DNA of 64,000 nt from Schistosoma haematobium (GCF_000699445.3 NC_067201.1:19695001-19759000), one strand, 5' to 3'; shown: positions 1 to 10,460, counted from the first letter of the stretch. Notes: generated by a model not told the origin, from the sequence alone. Made by a program: numbers and translations.

Positions 1-411
1 AACTTGACCTAGTGATATTGTAGATTGTATGCATACATTAAATTACTGGTCGATCAATATCAAGTGGTGCCCCGGTTGGATTGTACTTGAATTGGATTAC
101 TAGCTAGGTAATCAAATGATATATATCTCACCAATTTTCTAAGCAGTTCTAATCAGTTATGAATCAGCGGTTGGTGCATAACAAACTATTTATCTGCAGT
201 CTCACTGTTTTTCCATGAATCGAGCAGTGCCAATCTTTGTTTCGGTTATATGTTAGGAAATGACGGTTGTGTCTGCAATAATAGTAAATATCATTACTAG
301 TATTTCATCAAGTCATTACATGCTTAAAATTAATTTTTCGTAGTTATGGTCTTTTTCATTCAATGAAAACATAAAAAATAAACTTTAACAATAAAAAACC
401 CCGAAACTAAC

Positions 412-604
412 CTCAAATGACTTTCTGAATTCTCGTAAATGTTTAATACGAAATAAGTACAGTCCTTCACCGCGTGGAGCCCGTCTACCTGTTTCCACTT
501 TAAACAAACTATTGCCATAGAAGCCGAAACGACGTAAAGTGACTAACGGCCATGACAATCTTAAAGGTGGTGGTGGAAGACGAGGTTTGACATCTTCAGG
601 GTAC
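412..604 (-). CDS. PTB-domain adaptor gene, exon C (C-terminal half of IRS-type PTB domain)
   Basis: This is a 193-bp internal exon, read from 604 down to 412. It is preceded by an AG acceptor (605-606) and followed by a GTTAGT donor (411-406). It supplies one base and then 64 open codons. The protein is proline-rich at first (four Pro in a row), then reads W-P-L-V-T-L-R-R-F-G-F, then E-T-G-R-R-A-P-R-G-E-G-L-Y-L-F. That is the core signature of IRS/DOK/FRS2-type phosphotyrosine-binding domains (WP..LRRYG, F.SGRRC..G.G.F.F). Such domains recruit docking proteins to phosphorylated receptor tyrosine kinases at the membrane. The leading single base completes the two bases left by the exon at 5650-5482. 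The next exon lies left of the window. DOK-like and FRS2-like cannot be separated from this exon alone. Confidence 0.8.
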
Positions 605-1021
605 CTACAAAATTAACCAATTTTTAAGTTTCAGATACCACAGGTTAATATTTATCAATAACTAAAAAAAATTAATCTTGGCCGCAGTAAATAGCACTGG
701 ATAGTATGTTAATGAATATCAAAAATTCAGTCTCATTTGTTTTTCACATTATTTTGCATTCAATAAAATGTACAAATAGAACTTTGATTGAATCGATGCG
801 CCCCAAAACATTCTACTTCACACCACTAAGTGATAAAATAAGAAACGCTACTATAGAATTGACGATTTTAGTTAAGACGAGTGGGGTAAAATGCTACACG
901 AAGAAATAGGAAGGAGAATTTTATAGCCACCACTACATAGTATCGTTAAACGCTATATGATAACAACAAGAACGAAAACTTGGGGGTTATTTCAGAAGCG
1001 ACAAATAGGCCTAAATCATTA
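605..1021. other. Intronic sequence, nothing recognised
   Basis: Non-coding AT-rich DNA upstream of the PTB exon. One short open frame (706-909, plus) shows no family features. Confidence 0.4.
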
Positions 1022-1205
1022 ATTGGGGGAGAGGTTAAGCAACCGCGCAAGACCCAAGGTCCTGGGTTCAAGCCCCGCTGGTGGGATCGATGGTGCGCAC
1101 CGCTGAAGAATCCCGTGCTAGAACGAAACTATTGACCAGTGTTTCAGGGTTTTCAATTATGGTTTAAGACTGGTCGATTCATGACCTCAATAAAAATACC
1201 TAGTC
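1022..1205 (+). mobile_element. SM-alpha-like SINE with tRNA-like head and hammerhead core
   Basis: The head holds a polymerase III B-box-like motif, GGTTCAAGC, at 1065-1073. It is followed by the sequence around GGTGGGATCG that links the head to a hammerhead-like core, and then by a tail related to that of the copy at 55030-55147. The tail ends near an A-rich AATAAAAATA. Schistosome SM-alpha retroposons are known to combine a tRNA-like promoter with a hammerhead ribozyme. The order of parts here matches, though the copy is diverged. Confidence 0.65.
1095..1142 (+). ncRNA. Degenerate hammerhead ribozyme core
   Basis: Shows CTGAAGA (1103-1109, fits CUGANGA) and CGAAAC (1124-1129), with a short stem II between them (TCC against GAA, only partly paired). 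Stem I is weak (CAC against the GTG of CCAGTG). The residue triplet at the expected cleavage position is not a clear NUH. It is probably inactive. Confidence 0.5.
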
Positions 1206-1547
1206 TGACCAATTAGTTTCCTCCCATAGACCATGTTGACAAAACAGGAGCAGAATTAAGCCTAACAGCAGAGTTTTAATCCATCGAACAGTGAGTGACT
1301 CATAAAATTGATATAGTCCAATAATTTGTGATACTTAGTGTATAATCATTTTATTCTTATTACAGAAAAACACTTCTATCAGAGGGCTATTTTGTCACTT
1401 GACATTTTTTCTATTAGAAGCTGACGTTAATAATTTGCACTTACCACTAAGTAATAATCGTAACATGGAATATTATCAAGTGATAGATTATCACTACATC
1501 CATTCACCGAATAACCTTCAAAAGTATTTCGTAACAAATTATAAAAG

Positions 1548-1650
1548 GTCATTATATGTGAAAATTATATTTGAAATAATCTCAGCAATTGAAAATTACA
1601 TAATTCCAATCGCTGAAATTATTTCAAATATAATTTTCACATATAATGAC
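1548..1650. repeat. 103-bp near-perfect palindrome
   Basis: Arms 1548-1591 and 1607-1650 are inverted copies of 44 bp with two mismatches, separated by 15 bp. Both outer ends begin with GTCATT. No convincing target duplication is seen. It could be a miniature hairpin element. Confidence 0.7.
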
Positions 1651-1942
1651 TTCTCTATACTCGGCGCCCTATTTCTGTCAAACTATTCGTTCTAATCTTG
1701 ATGAATATTCATATAAAAAGTTCATTTGTAACACATGTAGATGTCATATACGTATGATAGAAGGCTTACCAAGAAACATATCACAATAAAAATAGAAACA
1801 ATTGGCTTAATATTGTATATGAAATGAAGTTAAAATATGAGGTACATTTGATAAATTAAGAAATCCAGAGATAATATGATTTGATTTTTAGAAAAATCAA
1901 AACGCTACTGCAAAGGTTCGGTTTGCAATAACTAATCATTGA

Positions 1943-2969
1943 TTTATTTAAACACATAAACATTGGTACAAGGAAGCACCAAACATATATGCGCCACATA
2001 AATCATTCGATGTTTGTGAGGGTTAGGATACTATCCGGGTGCTAAAACCGAACCACTTAATTTTCTTAGGGGGCCACACCCCGAGCCTTTGACCTGAAGG
2101 TCTAATCCACAAAGTAGTGGAGCAACGTCACGAGATGCAGTCCCGTAGTAACCGGTGACCAACCATTGCTTCATACACCATTTGTTTCTGTTGTGACTTT
2201 ACGTCCAGCTAGTTATCACGTGATTTATCCACCAATCAAAATACGACTTATACAATCTTAGCACTGTGCCAAATCAATGACGTTCGATCGGTAAGAGCAG
2301 CCTATCGTCCTTATTGGTCCTATGTTCGCCTAGTTCGTCCACTTGAGTCCAGAACACCAATATCAGCTTCCACTATGCGAATCGAATCATTTATTTCAGA
2401 CATACTGGGTTTATATATCAACCAAACAGACCGCAACGCACCATACAATAGGAAATAACATTTGTACACAATAAAGCGGAAAAGTGGCTGTGGACGTGGG
2501 AGGCAGTAGTCAATAAACTGAACATAGCTTAAGAACAGTAAATCGTACAATAATATATAAGTCAAAATAAAGCTTATAACAAGGGAAATATAGAGATACA
2601 TAATTTAGTTACTAAATATTTATACCATGAGAATATATAAATAATATTAGTCCATTAATAGGTCTCAGACGTTACTCGTAATGTAATCTTCACTAAGATA
2701 TAACAGTTTCCTTAGAATCCTGTAGTCCATGTACACCATTGGTTTGGAATCAAGGTTTTCTACTCCCCTAGGTGGATTCTCCGTATCCGCCAACCCGGTT
2801 AAAGCACCGGACATTTGCTTTCTGTCCTCTCACTTTCGTAAAAAACGCCCCCGTCGCAAGAGGGCAGTGGGTAGGATTTCCCTGAGAGTGGCTGTATACG
2901 CGTGGTCATGTGAGAGCATTTGGATAAGGAGAGCTGACTCTCCTCATTTGCGGCCCTACCAGGGAATTT
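1943..2969 (+). repeat. Dispersed repeat R, copy 1, split by a solo LTR
   Basis: The first half (1943-2188) and second half (2706-2969) match the uninterrupted copy at 58929-59386. Shared landmarks are a start like TTTATTTAAACACATAAA, GGTGACCAAC in the middle, then GGTTTGGAAT and GTATACGCGTGG near the end. The interruption is exactly the solo LTR at 2189-2705. The repeat occurs five times in this window in both orientations and has no credible protein. Its origin (SINE-like or LINE-derived) is unknown. Confidence 0.75.
2189..2705 (-). mobile_element. Solo LTR (517 bp) with 5-bp target duplication
   Basis: Begins TGTTGTGAC and ends ATATAACA, with TGTT/AACA terminal inversions. It is flanked by GTTTC on both sides (2184-2188 and 2706-2710). 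Read on the minus strand it has a TATA-like ATATATAAACCC and, about 20 bp on, AATAAATGATT, the layout of an LTR promoter and poly(A) signal. A diverged relative lies at about 13165-13662 on the plus strand. No internal region remains, so it is a recombined solo LTR. Confidence 0.85.
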
Positions 2970-3970
2970 GGGGGCGGTTTAAAAAACAGAAATTTATTAA
3001 AATTAAATGTATAAATATGTAAATACCGATTGTTTCTTACTTTATAAAGAATTTAAATTGAACAATGAAAAACACTGTCGAGTATTAAGCTCTTTTGATG
3101 TCGAAATAATTATGATTACAATTTTTTTTAAAAAAACTAGGTTGAGAAAAGGTTAGGACTATGCTGTTTATTAAATACTGCTGTTAACACGGTCCTTCGA
3201 TTATTTACTTAATGTTCACTGACGTGTAAGATGTACACGATTTTAGGTACTTTGACCTTCAGTTTTTCTAATAAAATAAATAGACCAATTTATAATGATT
3301 ATTCTTAAGGATAAGTTCTCCTGTATTCGTGATACCGCCTATTAAGCCACTAGATATATATATAATAGTGTTACTAGATGACAAAATAGAACCATCTATA
3401 GCTGGATGAAATAGTACAACAGTTCCAATTATCTACCTGTTACGGATATTCTATAATAGATAGAGACAACCAGTAGGAAAGATAAACAATAAAGGTGAAT
3501 GTTACAAAACGCATGAGAAGACGAAAAATAAACAAACTGAAGTAAGATAAAATGGCAAATATTTAGATGAGAAATAAAAGTGCATTTCTCGTGGTGATCA
3601 AAAATCAACTACAAGCAAGCATACTTTTCTTACAAACACTTTATAAATTATTAAAACATCTTAATCTGACAAATGACAATTTTGCCAGCCTGTTTTCATC
3701 GGGGCCAACAGCATCCAGAAAAGCAGATGATGTTACAATTACTAGGATTTACTTCGCATGTTTCTTTCTTGATAGGTGTATGCATAGGACTTGATTTTCA
3801 ACCTGATAATAAACAGTTGACGAAAATCAAACATCTTGATATTTTAGGCTTTTCGCCCAACAAGTCTAATATCTTCTATGAACTGTGGGTTGTTTCAAAA
3901 ACATTTTGCGAATTTGGACATGAATTGATGACAATGATAATGTTATGATATCTCTTTTGTTTATTATTAA
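2970..3970. other. Intronic sequence, nothing recognised
   Basis: AT-rich. Short open frames at 3567-3948 show no recognisable motif. Confidence 0.4.
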
Positions 3971-4029
3971 TTTATTTGAACATATAAATATTGGTACAAA
4001 GGGATACCAAATACATATGCGCCACACAA
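3971..4029 (+). repeat. Dispersed repeat R, 5' fragment
   Basis: Matches only the first 60 bp of the repeat (TTTATTTGAACATATAAATA onward to CGCCACACAA), then diverges. Confidence 0.65.
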
Positions 4030-4114
4030 CAACAATGAGAAGAGATAGAGAATGTAAAGTGTGTATAAGAAGAAGGAGAGCGATAACGAACAAAAATTAG
4101 TGTATGATAGTATC

Positions 4115-4115
<1 letters not shown>

Positions 4116-4179
<64 letters not shown>

Positions 4180-4192
4180 AAGAAGAAGAAGA
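4116..4192 (+). repeat. Compound microsatellite (TAA)n(AGA)n
   Basis: About twelve TAA units run directly into about fourteen AGA units. The purine-only AGA half is 43 bp long. Confidence 0.95.
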
Positions 4193-4489
4193 ATGGGAGA
4201 GGTAGTTCAGTTAGCAAAGGTACAACCAGTAAGAATTCTTCCAGCTAAAAAAGTCACGTTCATTTTTTATGAAGAAAGTAAAAGAAAGTGTTATATGGAG
4301 CTTATATTCTTTGATATACCACGTACAACTTGAGCACTTGAACGCTAGAACCCTCCAAGTAGTAAATGAGAAGACAGAAGACGAGAAGGAATGTTATTCC
4401 AAAATGTGTCAAATATGGTGCAAAACTCTCAGGTATTTATAGTTTTTAGGAAAAGCGAAATCATCATTACAGTCATCCGATCTGCATAC

Positions 4490-5040
4490 AGTGGTTTTTA
4501 AGCTTTTGCCCAACAAGGAAGCTACCAGTCGAGATTCTGGAACGTTCTCCCAAAAGATGACTGGGTAGAATGACTCCGGCTCTTTCTGAGCGTCTTAGAG
4601 CTTCCTTGAGTTCACCCATGGGCCGTCCTTACAGAAAGTTACAACAGGATCGCCACTGCATTCTATTTTGAGCCATATCTGAAAAACATCTCTAGCCACT
4701 GTGTTGTACCATCTCTCGGACCCCAACAAGAAGTCGTGAAGGACCAATAGAAGCCAGCCATGTACAGCTTTCTTTCATACCACGACACCGTGTCATACAT
4801 TGACTATCTTTCCGCCTTTTCCAACTAGTCCCAGCGTCGGAAAATAATGCACGACGTGGAATTCTCTGGGATGACACTCGTAGAACATAACCAAGCCACT
4901 GAAGTCCATGTTTCAAGATAGTGACAACAATTGAATTATCGTTGCTGTGCCTGAACACACGATGCCGAACCTCTGCATTACTAACATGGTATTGCCACTG
5001 GATGTCAGCAATTTTTCGGAAACAACAATCAATAGACACA
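4490..5040 (-). pseudogene. LINE fragment: C-terminal end of APE-RT polyprotein and 3' region
   Basis: The minus-strand frame 5040-4692 reads V-S-N-A-E-V-R-H-R-V-F and L-Q-W-L-G-Y-V-L-R-V, which corresponds to the conserved R-W-L-G-H-V-L-R-M near the C-terminus of schistosome RTE-like LINE proteins. The related frame continues to A-Q-N-R-M-Q-W-R near 4650. Endonuclease and reverse transcriptase are missing, so it is a 5'-truncated copy. It resembles the LINE at the right end of the window more than the one at 48-52 kb. Confidence 0.6.
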
Positions 5041-5089
5041 GAAAGTCGTCTAACATTCTCAACTCGGAGAGGCCAGGTTTCGCAAGCAT

Positions 5090-5390
5090 ATTATTACAAC
5101 CCAGCTATTCTTATTGTTCAGTATTCTTTGGACACTTTACTTCACTCAACAAGTCCTCAAATCGGAACACTGTTGAACAAGAACGTAATTATATTCTAGC
5201 CAAACACAAAAGGATCGGAGTAAGAATCACAATTAAGGAAAACGTTAGTATATTTATAATTTCACACGAGAAGATTCTAGAGTATTCTCCAGGAATCCGT
5301 TAGCGCTGATAGGCTAAGAAATGATCGGTCAGCCTGCCCCAACACAATACTACACGGAACATGCTTTAATCCAATCTAAATTCCGCCAAC
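5090..5390. repeat. Dispersed repeat S, copy A
   Basis: Aligns over about 300 bp in the same orientation with 8878-9155. Landmarks are CAAGTCCTCAAATC, GGAGTAAGAATCACAAT, AACGTTAGTATATTTATAAT and CCCCAACACAAT, then GGAACATG. On the minus strand ATTATAAATATAC looks TATA-like. It may be part of an LTR, but ends were not defined. Confidence 0.55.
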
Positions 5391-5481
5391 AGATAACCAA
5401 TGAAGAATAAAAATGATAGATTCATACGATAAATGTGAATTACACATATATTATAGAAACAGATATAGATGAAAAAATTAC

Positions 5482-5650
5482 CTGTTTGTCGATACATAAG
5501 GATTATCCACTAGTGAAGCTGAGCATTTCTGTCCAACCGTATCTGAATTCCCCAAATGAGAACCATTTTCAAGAAATGAAGAAATCGGTAATGGACGCTG
5601 AATTGAGCAATGCAGTTTCGGATTGTCAAGGAATCGTTCTCTATTAGTTT
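5482..5650 (-). CDS. PTB-domain adaptor gene, exon B
   Basis: A 169-bp exon bounded by an ACATTAG acceptor (AG at 5652-5651) and a CAG|GTAATT donor (5481 downward). It carries two bases, 55 codons and two bases, so it fits the one base left by exon A (6903) and the one base at the start of exon C (604). The encoded stretch is polar, rich in Ser, Asn and Pro, and has no recognisable fold. It would form a long loop inserted between the N- and C-terminal halves of the PTB domain. The exon boundaries are inferred from splice consensus and phase agreement. Confidence 0.6.
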
Positions 5651-6070
5651 CTAATGTTAATTTATCAAAAAATATGTACATATGCTTAAGAAACATTGTA
5701 TGAACAATTGAAATACGTTACTTTACCATAAAAAAAATTATTTTTTAAAAAACCAATCTTGTTTGTATGGGTCTTGCATTAATGGATTTTGGATAATTTA
5801 ATAAATTTCATTGGTTTGCATAAAAAATGGAGGACCGACTTATCATTAAGTCTTCTATGCATTATTACATTTCATTAAAGGAGTTAACACGACTAAATTG
5901 ACAAATGCCATCTGTCCACGAAGTAACTTAATAACCGATCCTAAGTTAGTATACTAAGCCGTGAGCTACAAAATACAGGTAAAGATTCGTTCGAATCTAC
6001 GGGTCAGCCGTCGAAAAAATAGATGTTTAGACTAATAAGACAAGACCAAACCCACCTTTACTGCTAAAGC

Positions 6071-6072
<2 letters not shown>

Positions 6073-6112
<40 letters not shown>
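6073..6112. repeat. (TA)n microsatellite
   Basis: About 20 uninterrupted TA units, 47 bp left of a LINE 3' tail. Confidence 0.95.
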
Positions 6113-6115
<3 letters not shown>

Positions 6116-6158
6116 CAAAAGAAGCACAATAGATTTATATCTTTACTTATATATCTTT

Positions 6159-6469
6159 CAGTCAGTCAGTAACAAAGTAGAACTTCGTACGTACGTACAT
6201 CAGTTCGAGTTGCCACACCACATTAGCACAGAGATACAGTTGTCGATTCGAATCCCGTAGTGGTAGAGGTAGTAAGAGTATAAGCAGTAATCAGAAAGAT
6301 TAGGGTTTGAAGATGTACTTCTTTGGTACTCCTTTCAGTAACAAACACTGCCACAGAACTTCACGATCAACAGAGTCAAATGCCGCCTTAAGGTCAAGAA
6401 ACACTACGATTGTGGGGCGTCTGAATATGTGTCTATGTTCTAAGACCTGACGTAGTGTGAATATCTGGT
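6159..6469 (-). mobile_element. Internally deleted LINE copy
   Basis: Positions 6159-6315 match the 3' tail of the LINE at 48123-48290, starting with the CAGTCAGTCAGT tail repeat. From about 6316 the sequence matches its reverse transcriptase instead (minus-strand F-L-D-L-K-A-A-F-D-S-V-D-R, as at 49430-49565). About 1.1 kb is missing at the junction, where ATG is shared by both sides. Confidence 0.7.
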
Positions 6470-6902
6470 ACCGAGATTTGAACCTAGGCTTTCCTGAAAA
6501 GTAATCACGCTGATACAACTATGCCAAATAGATTGCTAATGAATTACATTTATAGCTACTAATTAATATGGGTTTTTGTCAAACGAAGGTTGATGTTATC
6601 TATAAAACCAACGGTAATGTTAATATAACAATCTAGAGGTCAATACCTGCTCACTAAATGTTCCAGACAAATATGTTGATAACTTGAAGTTTGTGACTTC
6701 TCTTCAATAATTTCACATACAGAAACTCACAAAGTAAAACTACAATTATTTGTAACAATACAAAGTGATTACTGAAACAATATTTAAGATATTAAGACGA
6801 CTGAGAATCAAAATGTTTAGAATCATAATTCAACGAATCATTTATTCTTCGTGGTCATGATGTTATGGTAAGTTGATGCATTGTCACTATAGTGAGACTT
6901 AC

Positions 6903-7513
6903 GATGAAATATTGGAGCAACACAGTCGCTAGTTGGTCCCAGCATTTGTTGATCGATGAGCAGAAATGGAACATGTGACCTCTTGCTTACAGCTTGGAAA
7001 ACCAAATTCCCATGTTCTACGAACAAACACCCGTTAATATGACAACCTTCAAGTTCTGTATACTGAACTGAACTTGAATTACGAATATCCATTGTAGAAA
7101 AAAAATCCTTCAATGTGGATTGGTTTTTTGTGGTGTCAGAATGTCGAAGCAACGTCGCAACTTGTGACCGTGTTGGGGCGCAGGAACGCTTTGGTAATGT
7201 GATCAGCGGAGATCCTACTGATTCAAAATTACCTTCAGTTTCAGCACATTGTGATTGAGTTGCAGACAAAGCTGTGAAGTCTCCATGTATACGGATCTCT
7301 TTCATCTGATTTGAATACAATCTTCCCAGCCAAATACCACAGAGCTCAGCAGGATGATGATCTTCCAAACGTGACGTGTGAATATCTTTTGTACAAACAT
7401 CGTTGTAAGCAGACCCACAAAAACGACAATGACGAGTTTCTGAATTCCTCTGAAGAACAGAATAACCGCCTGGGGTATCTATTAGTGAATTTATAGCGCC
7501 CATGAAAAATTGC
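6903..7513 (-). CDS. PTB-domain adaptor gene, exon A (possible PTB N-terminal half)
   Basis: A 611-bp exon: acceptor TTTTCTAG (AG at 7515-7514), one base, 203 codons, one base, then a strong donor GTAAGT (6902-6897). If the donor were ignored the frame would run 21 more codons to a stop at 6838, where AATAAA overlaps the last codons, so an unspliced alternative 3' end is possible. The protein has a Cys/His cluster near its N-terminus (C-x2-C, later D-H-H), a Q-S-T-L-K-D-F-F stretch in the middle, and near its C-terminus E-G-C-H-I-N-G-C-L-F followed by G-N-L-V-F, which resembles the first strands of an IRS-type PTB domain. Joining to exons B and C by phase supports one minus-strand gene. Upstream exons are uncertain. 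Confidence 0.6.
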
Positions 7514-7613
7514 CTAGAAAATCAAAGGAAATAATATAGTAGGACGTTACGTGGAGTATGACATTTAACTAGATTTCACTACTTAAGACACGAACTTGTA
7601 ATATCTAGTACTA

Positions 7614-7910
7614 TGTTACGCCCACACCAGTTATTCTAGCTTTCGGACAGACCAATTAACTTATTCTTCTCATGTTATTGTCAATACCATCTTTTCACCA
7701 TGTCAATTAATCACCTACAACCTTGACTTTTTTATGTGTATGTGTATCGCTTACCCTATTCATGTATATTAAGCTTACTTTTGCCTGGCTATAAATAGTG
7801 AGTCACGCCCAAGCAAATGGAGTTGGCACACTTCTCTGTCTTGCTTTGCCGCTTCCCATTTGTTTGCCTGAGTAAACGAAAGCCTGAAATAAATTCATCC
7901 AGCAACCCAT
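7614..7910 (+). mobile_element. LTR-like promoter block
   Basis: Begins TGTTACGCCCACACC. It has GGCTATAAATAG at about 7790 and AATAAATTC at about 7888, in the order of an LTR promoter and poly(A) site. The start aligns with 12579 onward (TTATTCT-GC-TTC-GACAG). The right boundary and target duplication were not found. Confidence 0.4.
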
Positions 7911-8216
7911 ATTTAGCTTCTCATTACGGCAGTCACACAAGCGGGGTCAGCATAGGTGTAGTATACGGGATTAAACTGGAAATTTATAATCACGGTATAT
8001 GCAATCGCACTGTGCAAATTAGTCAGATCAACAAGAGCTACCAACTTTTAGTAGCTCACCAATTTAGTGGTCCATGCAGATTCAGATAAGAACAATGATT
8101 ACTGAAGCGTATAACTTGTCATGGTAACAAAAGATAGAAATGGAGATCACTTCCGACTCTACTATACGATGTTTCTAGTATTACCCAAAGGTTCATTAAC
8201 AAGAGAAAAATGTACA

Positions 8217-8576
8217 TTATTTCTTCCTCAGATTGAAAAAGGGATTTGCGAATACCACAATTACAGATACTGAGTGCTGAAAATTAGGGGCGATTGGTAC
8301 AGTTTTTGTGCCACAACTTAATGGTATCTCCTGAATAGTGAATGTTGTATTACTTCTATAGATAGAAATATCAACTGCTTTAAATACTTTTATAAGAGCA
8401 GTTACTGAAATGCCAGTGTAAACGGATTCCAAAATCAGACTAAAATGTTCCGGCTGGTTCGATAGAACTGAAGCAAGGCAATCAATATTTTTACATATGC
8501 CATTTATCCACAAGGCTTGTAAAATGTTAGGTTCTATAAGTTTTTTTACCAAATAATTATAAACCATGATTCCGTC
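8217..8576 (-). CDS. Open reading block, possible exon(s) of an unrecognised minus-strand gene
   Basis: An open frame of about 120 codons ending at a stop at 8217, without recognisable motifs. It lies between the candidate exon at 8819-8684 and exon A at 7513. Within it, AG acceptors after polypyrimidine-poor tracts (for example CTTCAG and ATTTCAG) would accept the one base left by the upstream exon. No clear donor was seen that matches the phase needed by exon A. It could equally be a chance open frame. Confidence 0.3.
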   Translation of the reverse strand, partial: DGIMVYNYLVKKLIEPNILQALWINGICKNIDCLASVLSNQPEHFSLILESVYTGISVTALIKVFKAVDISIYRSNTTFTIQEIPLSCGTKTVPIAPNFQHSVSVIVVFANPFFNLRKK

Positions 8577-8683
8577 CAATCTACTAGGCATAACATGTGT
8601 GAGGAAATGGCATTTATTGGTCCCTTAAACATGTAGCGGTTTTAGTGCTTAGGGAAGGGTGAAAATGTGATTGATGTACTTAC

Positions 8684-8819
8684 AATCTGAGTATAAAACC
8701 CGTCTTCTGCTAGTCAACTTTTCATTAGTTTTGTATGGTTTGATCACTATGGCACCACTCAATATTTGAGATGCAAGACATACTCCAATTCCTGAAAAAG
8801 CTACGTACACATTTTTAGA
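8684..8819 (-). CDS. Candidate exon, minus strand, product not recognised
   Basis: Bounded by a good acceptor (GGTATTTCAG, AG at 8821-8820) and a consensus donor GTAAGTAC (8683 downward). It encodes 45 codons plus one base with no stop: a hydrophobic first half (V-A-F-S-G-I-G-V-C-L-A) and a basic second half (L-T-S-R-R-R-V-L). It may belong to the same minus-strand gene as the exons at 7513-6903. I could not find a downstream exon whose phase connects both neatly. Confidence 0.45.
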
Positions 8820-8877
8820 CTGAAATACCATCAAGCGAGTAAGACTATTTTTTCACTTTGTTAAGTCTTTCGTTATC

Positions 8878-9155
8878 CGGCCCAACTACTCTTATTGGTT
8901 GGTATTATTCAGACACTAATTCACTCGACAAGTCCTCAAATCAGAACACAGCTTGGAAAAGTATTTAATTATATCCTAAATAAACACGGTAGGATTGGAG
9001 TAAGAATCACAATAAGAAAAACGTTAGTATATTTATAATGTTATGTAAGATTCTTGAGTCTTTCTCGTGTATCTACCGTAGCCGAGTGACTGAGAATGGG
9101 CCAGTCAGTATCCCCCAACACAATTTATCATGGAACATGATTAGATCAAATGTAT
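8878..9155. repeat. Dispersed repeat S, copy B
   Basis: Second copy of the repeat at 5090-5390, same orientation, with scattered differences and small gaps. It lies just upstream of the candidate exon at 8819-8684 relative to that gene. Confidence 0.55.
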
Positions 9156-9330
9156 GTCGTGCTAATGCTCTCAGAACAATTTGACTGGCATTCAATTGGG
9201 GAAATTACATTCTTATGTGAAGAGCAGAGGGGTTGGAGTTTATCAGGACCAAATCCCTACAGCCCTAATTTCACCAGTTACTCAAATGCAAATAGGAGTT
9301 TAATGGTCTTAATTGTCTGTGTCAGGCGTT

Positions 9331-9995
9331 CAGTCAGTCAGCTACAACACAGGACCAGGCACATATATGTACCGGTCCAAGTTGCTATATCTCATTAACA
9401 CAACAAAATGAACACCAAGTTAATAGAAGTACTTAATTCAATCGTGGTAATATGTAAAAGAAAGATTGCATATCACGATATAGTACAGGAAGAAAGAATT
9501 AGTTGGTAGAAAGAAAGATATGAAGTGATTTTATCTCTTAGTTTAAGGGAAGACAGAAAGTGTATACACCTACGCCATTGTGATCGATTCTGAGCCACGT
9601 CACCCAGTCTCCAACCATTGGTTACAAGTCACGCGGACCCCAAACAAGTAGTGTACATCTACCAACATGGCACAGACCAGACGTTAGTGACTTCAAGCAT
9701 TGATGCCACGTTTTGGTTTGGCCACCCGAACTTTCTTCTAACCATCCCCAACACTAGTCAGCATTGAGTGTCGTGGTAATCGGTGTCCAGGCATGCGTAA
9801 CACGTGGCCCAACCATCTCAGACGATGAAGATTTACAACGTCGTCAACTGACTTATCATCACTCCCTAATACCCTGCGTATAACCTTACTTTTACTTACA
9901 CGATGATCTCAGCAAATGAGAGCAATATTTCCAAAACATCTGTGGTCAAGTACTAGTAACTTACGAATATCTACTCCTAATGGCCACGTTTTGCC
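9331..9995 (-). mobile_element. 5'-truncated LINE fragment (3' end)
   Basis: Starts with the (CAGT)n tail at 9331. Positions 9560-9995 then correspond to the C-terminal coding block seen at 48360-48800 (for example GCCACGTTTTGG, GTAACACGTGGCCCAACCATCTC, ACTAGTAACTTACGAATATC), but the frame is broken. A further 80-bp scrap of the same region is visible at about 10379-10460. Confidence 0.6.
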
Positions 9996-10460
9996 TACGT
10001 ACAAACTATTAGCATGGAAAATAAACGTGATCTGGTATTAGAAACAATTGAAGAAATCAGTTTTGTAGGTCATCCAGTCAGGTGAATTAAGATTTGATTG
10101 TCAGGTCTAATTTTTGACCATAATACCAAGAACCAGGCAGATCTCGGCATCAAATAAAGTTGATACAACAAATCTCTGAGATGATATTATCGAGATGAAT
10201 ACCGAGTAGTAGTAACATCCTTAGTAGCAAACAATGACCAGATATTGGAAATGACTTGGAAAGGAATTAATTCACAACTACATTTCCCTATTATATAACG
10301 CATGTTGGATTTGATGCCCAGTTATACCAATATTTGTGTTTCAGTAAACTTAAGAAACGAAATGAACAAAATAATTTTGATACAAAGGACCTGTGGGAAA
10401 ACAAAGACTGGATGCATCTTAGCTACTGTGATTAACGTCGAACCACGTCATTCAACTGTG

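Noticed and set aside
4061..4333. Open frame with poly-Ile and poly-Arg runs
   Set aside because: Created by the TAA/AGA microsatellite.
5975..6060. B-box-like GTTCGAATC, considered as a tRNA gene
   Set aside because: No cloverleaf could be formed around it; a similar box occurs by chance in the LINE tail at about 6240.
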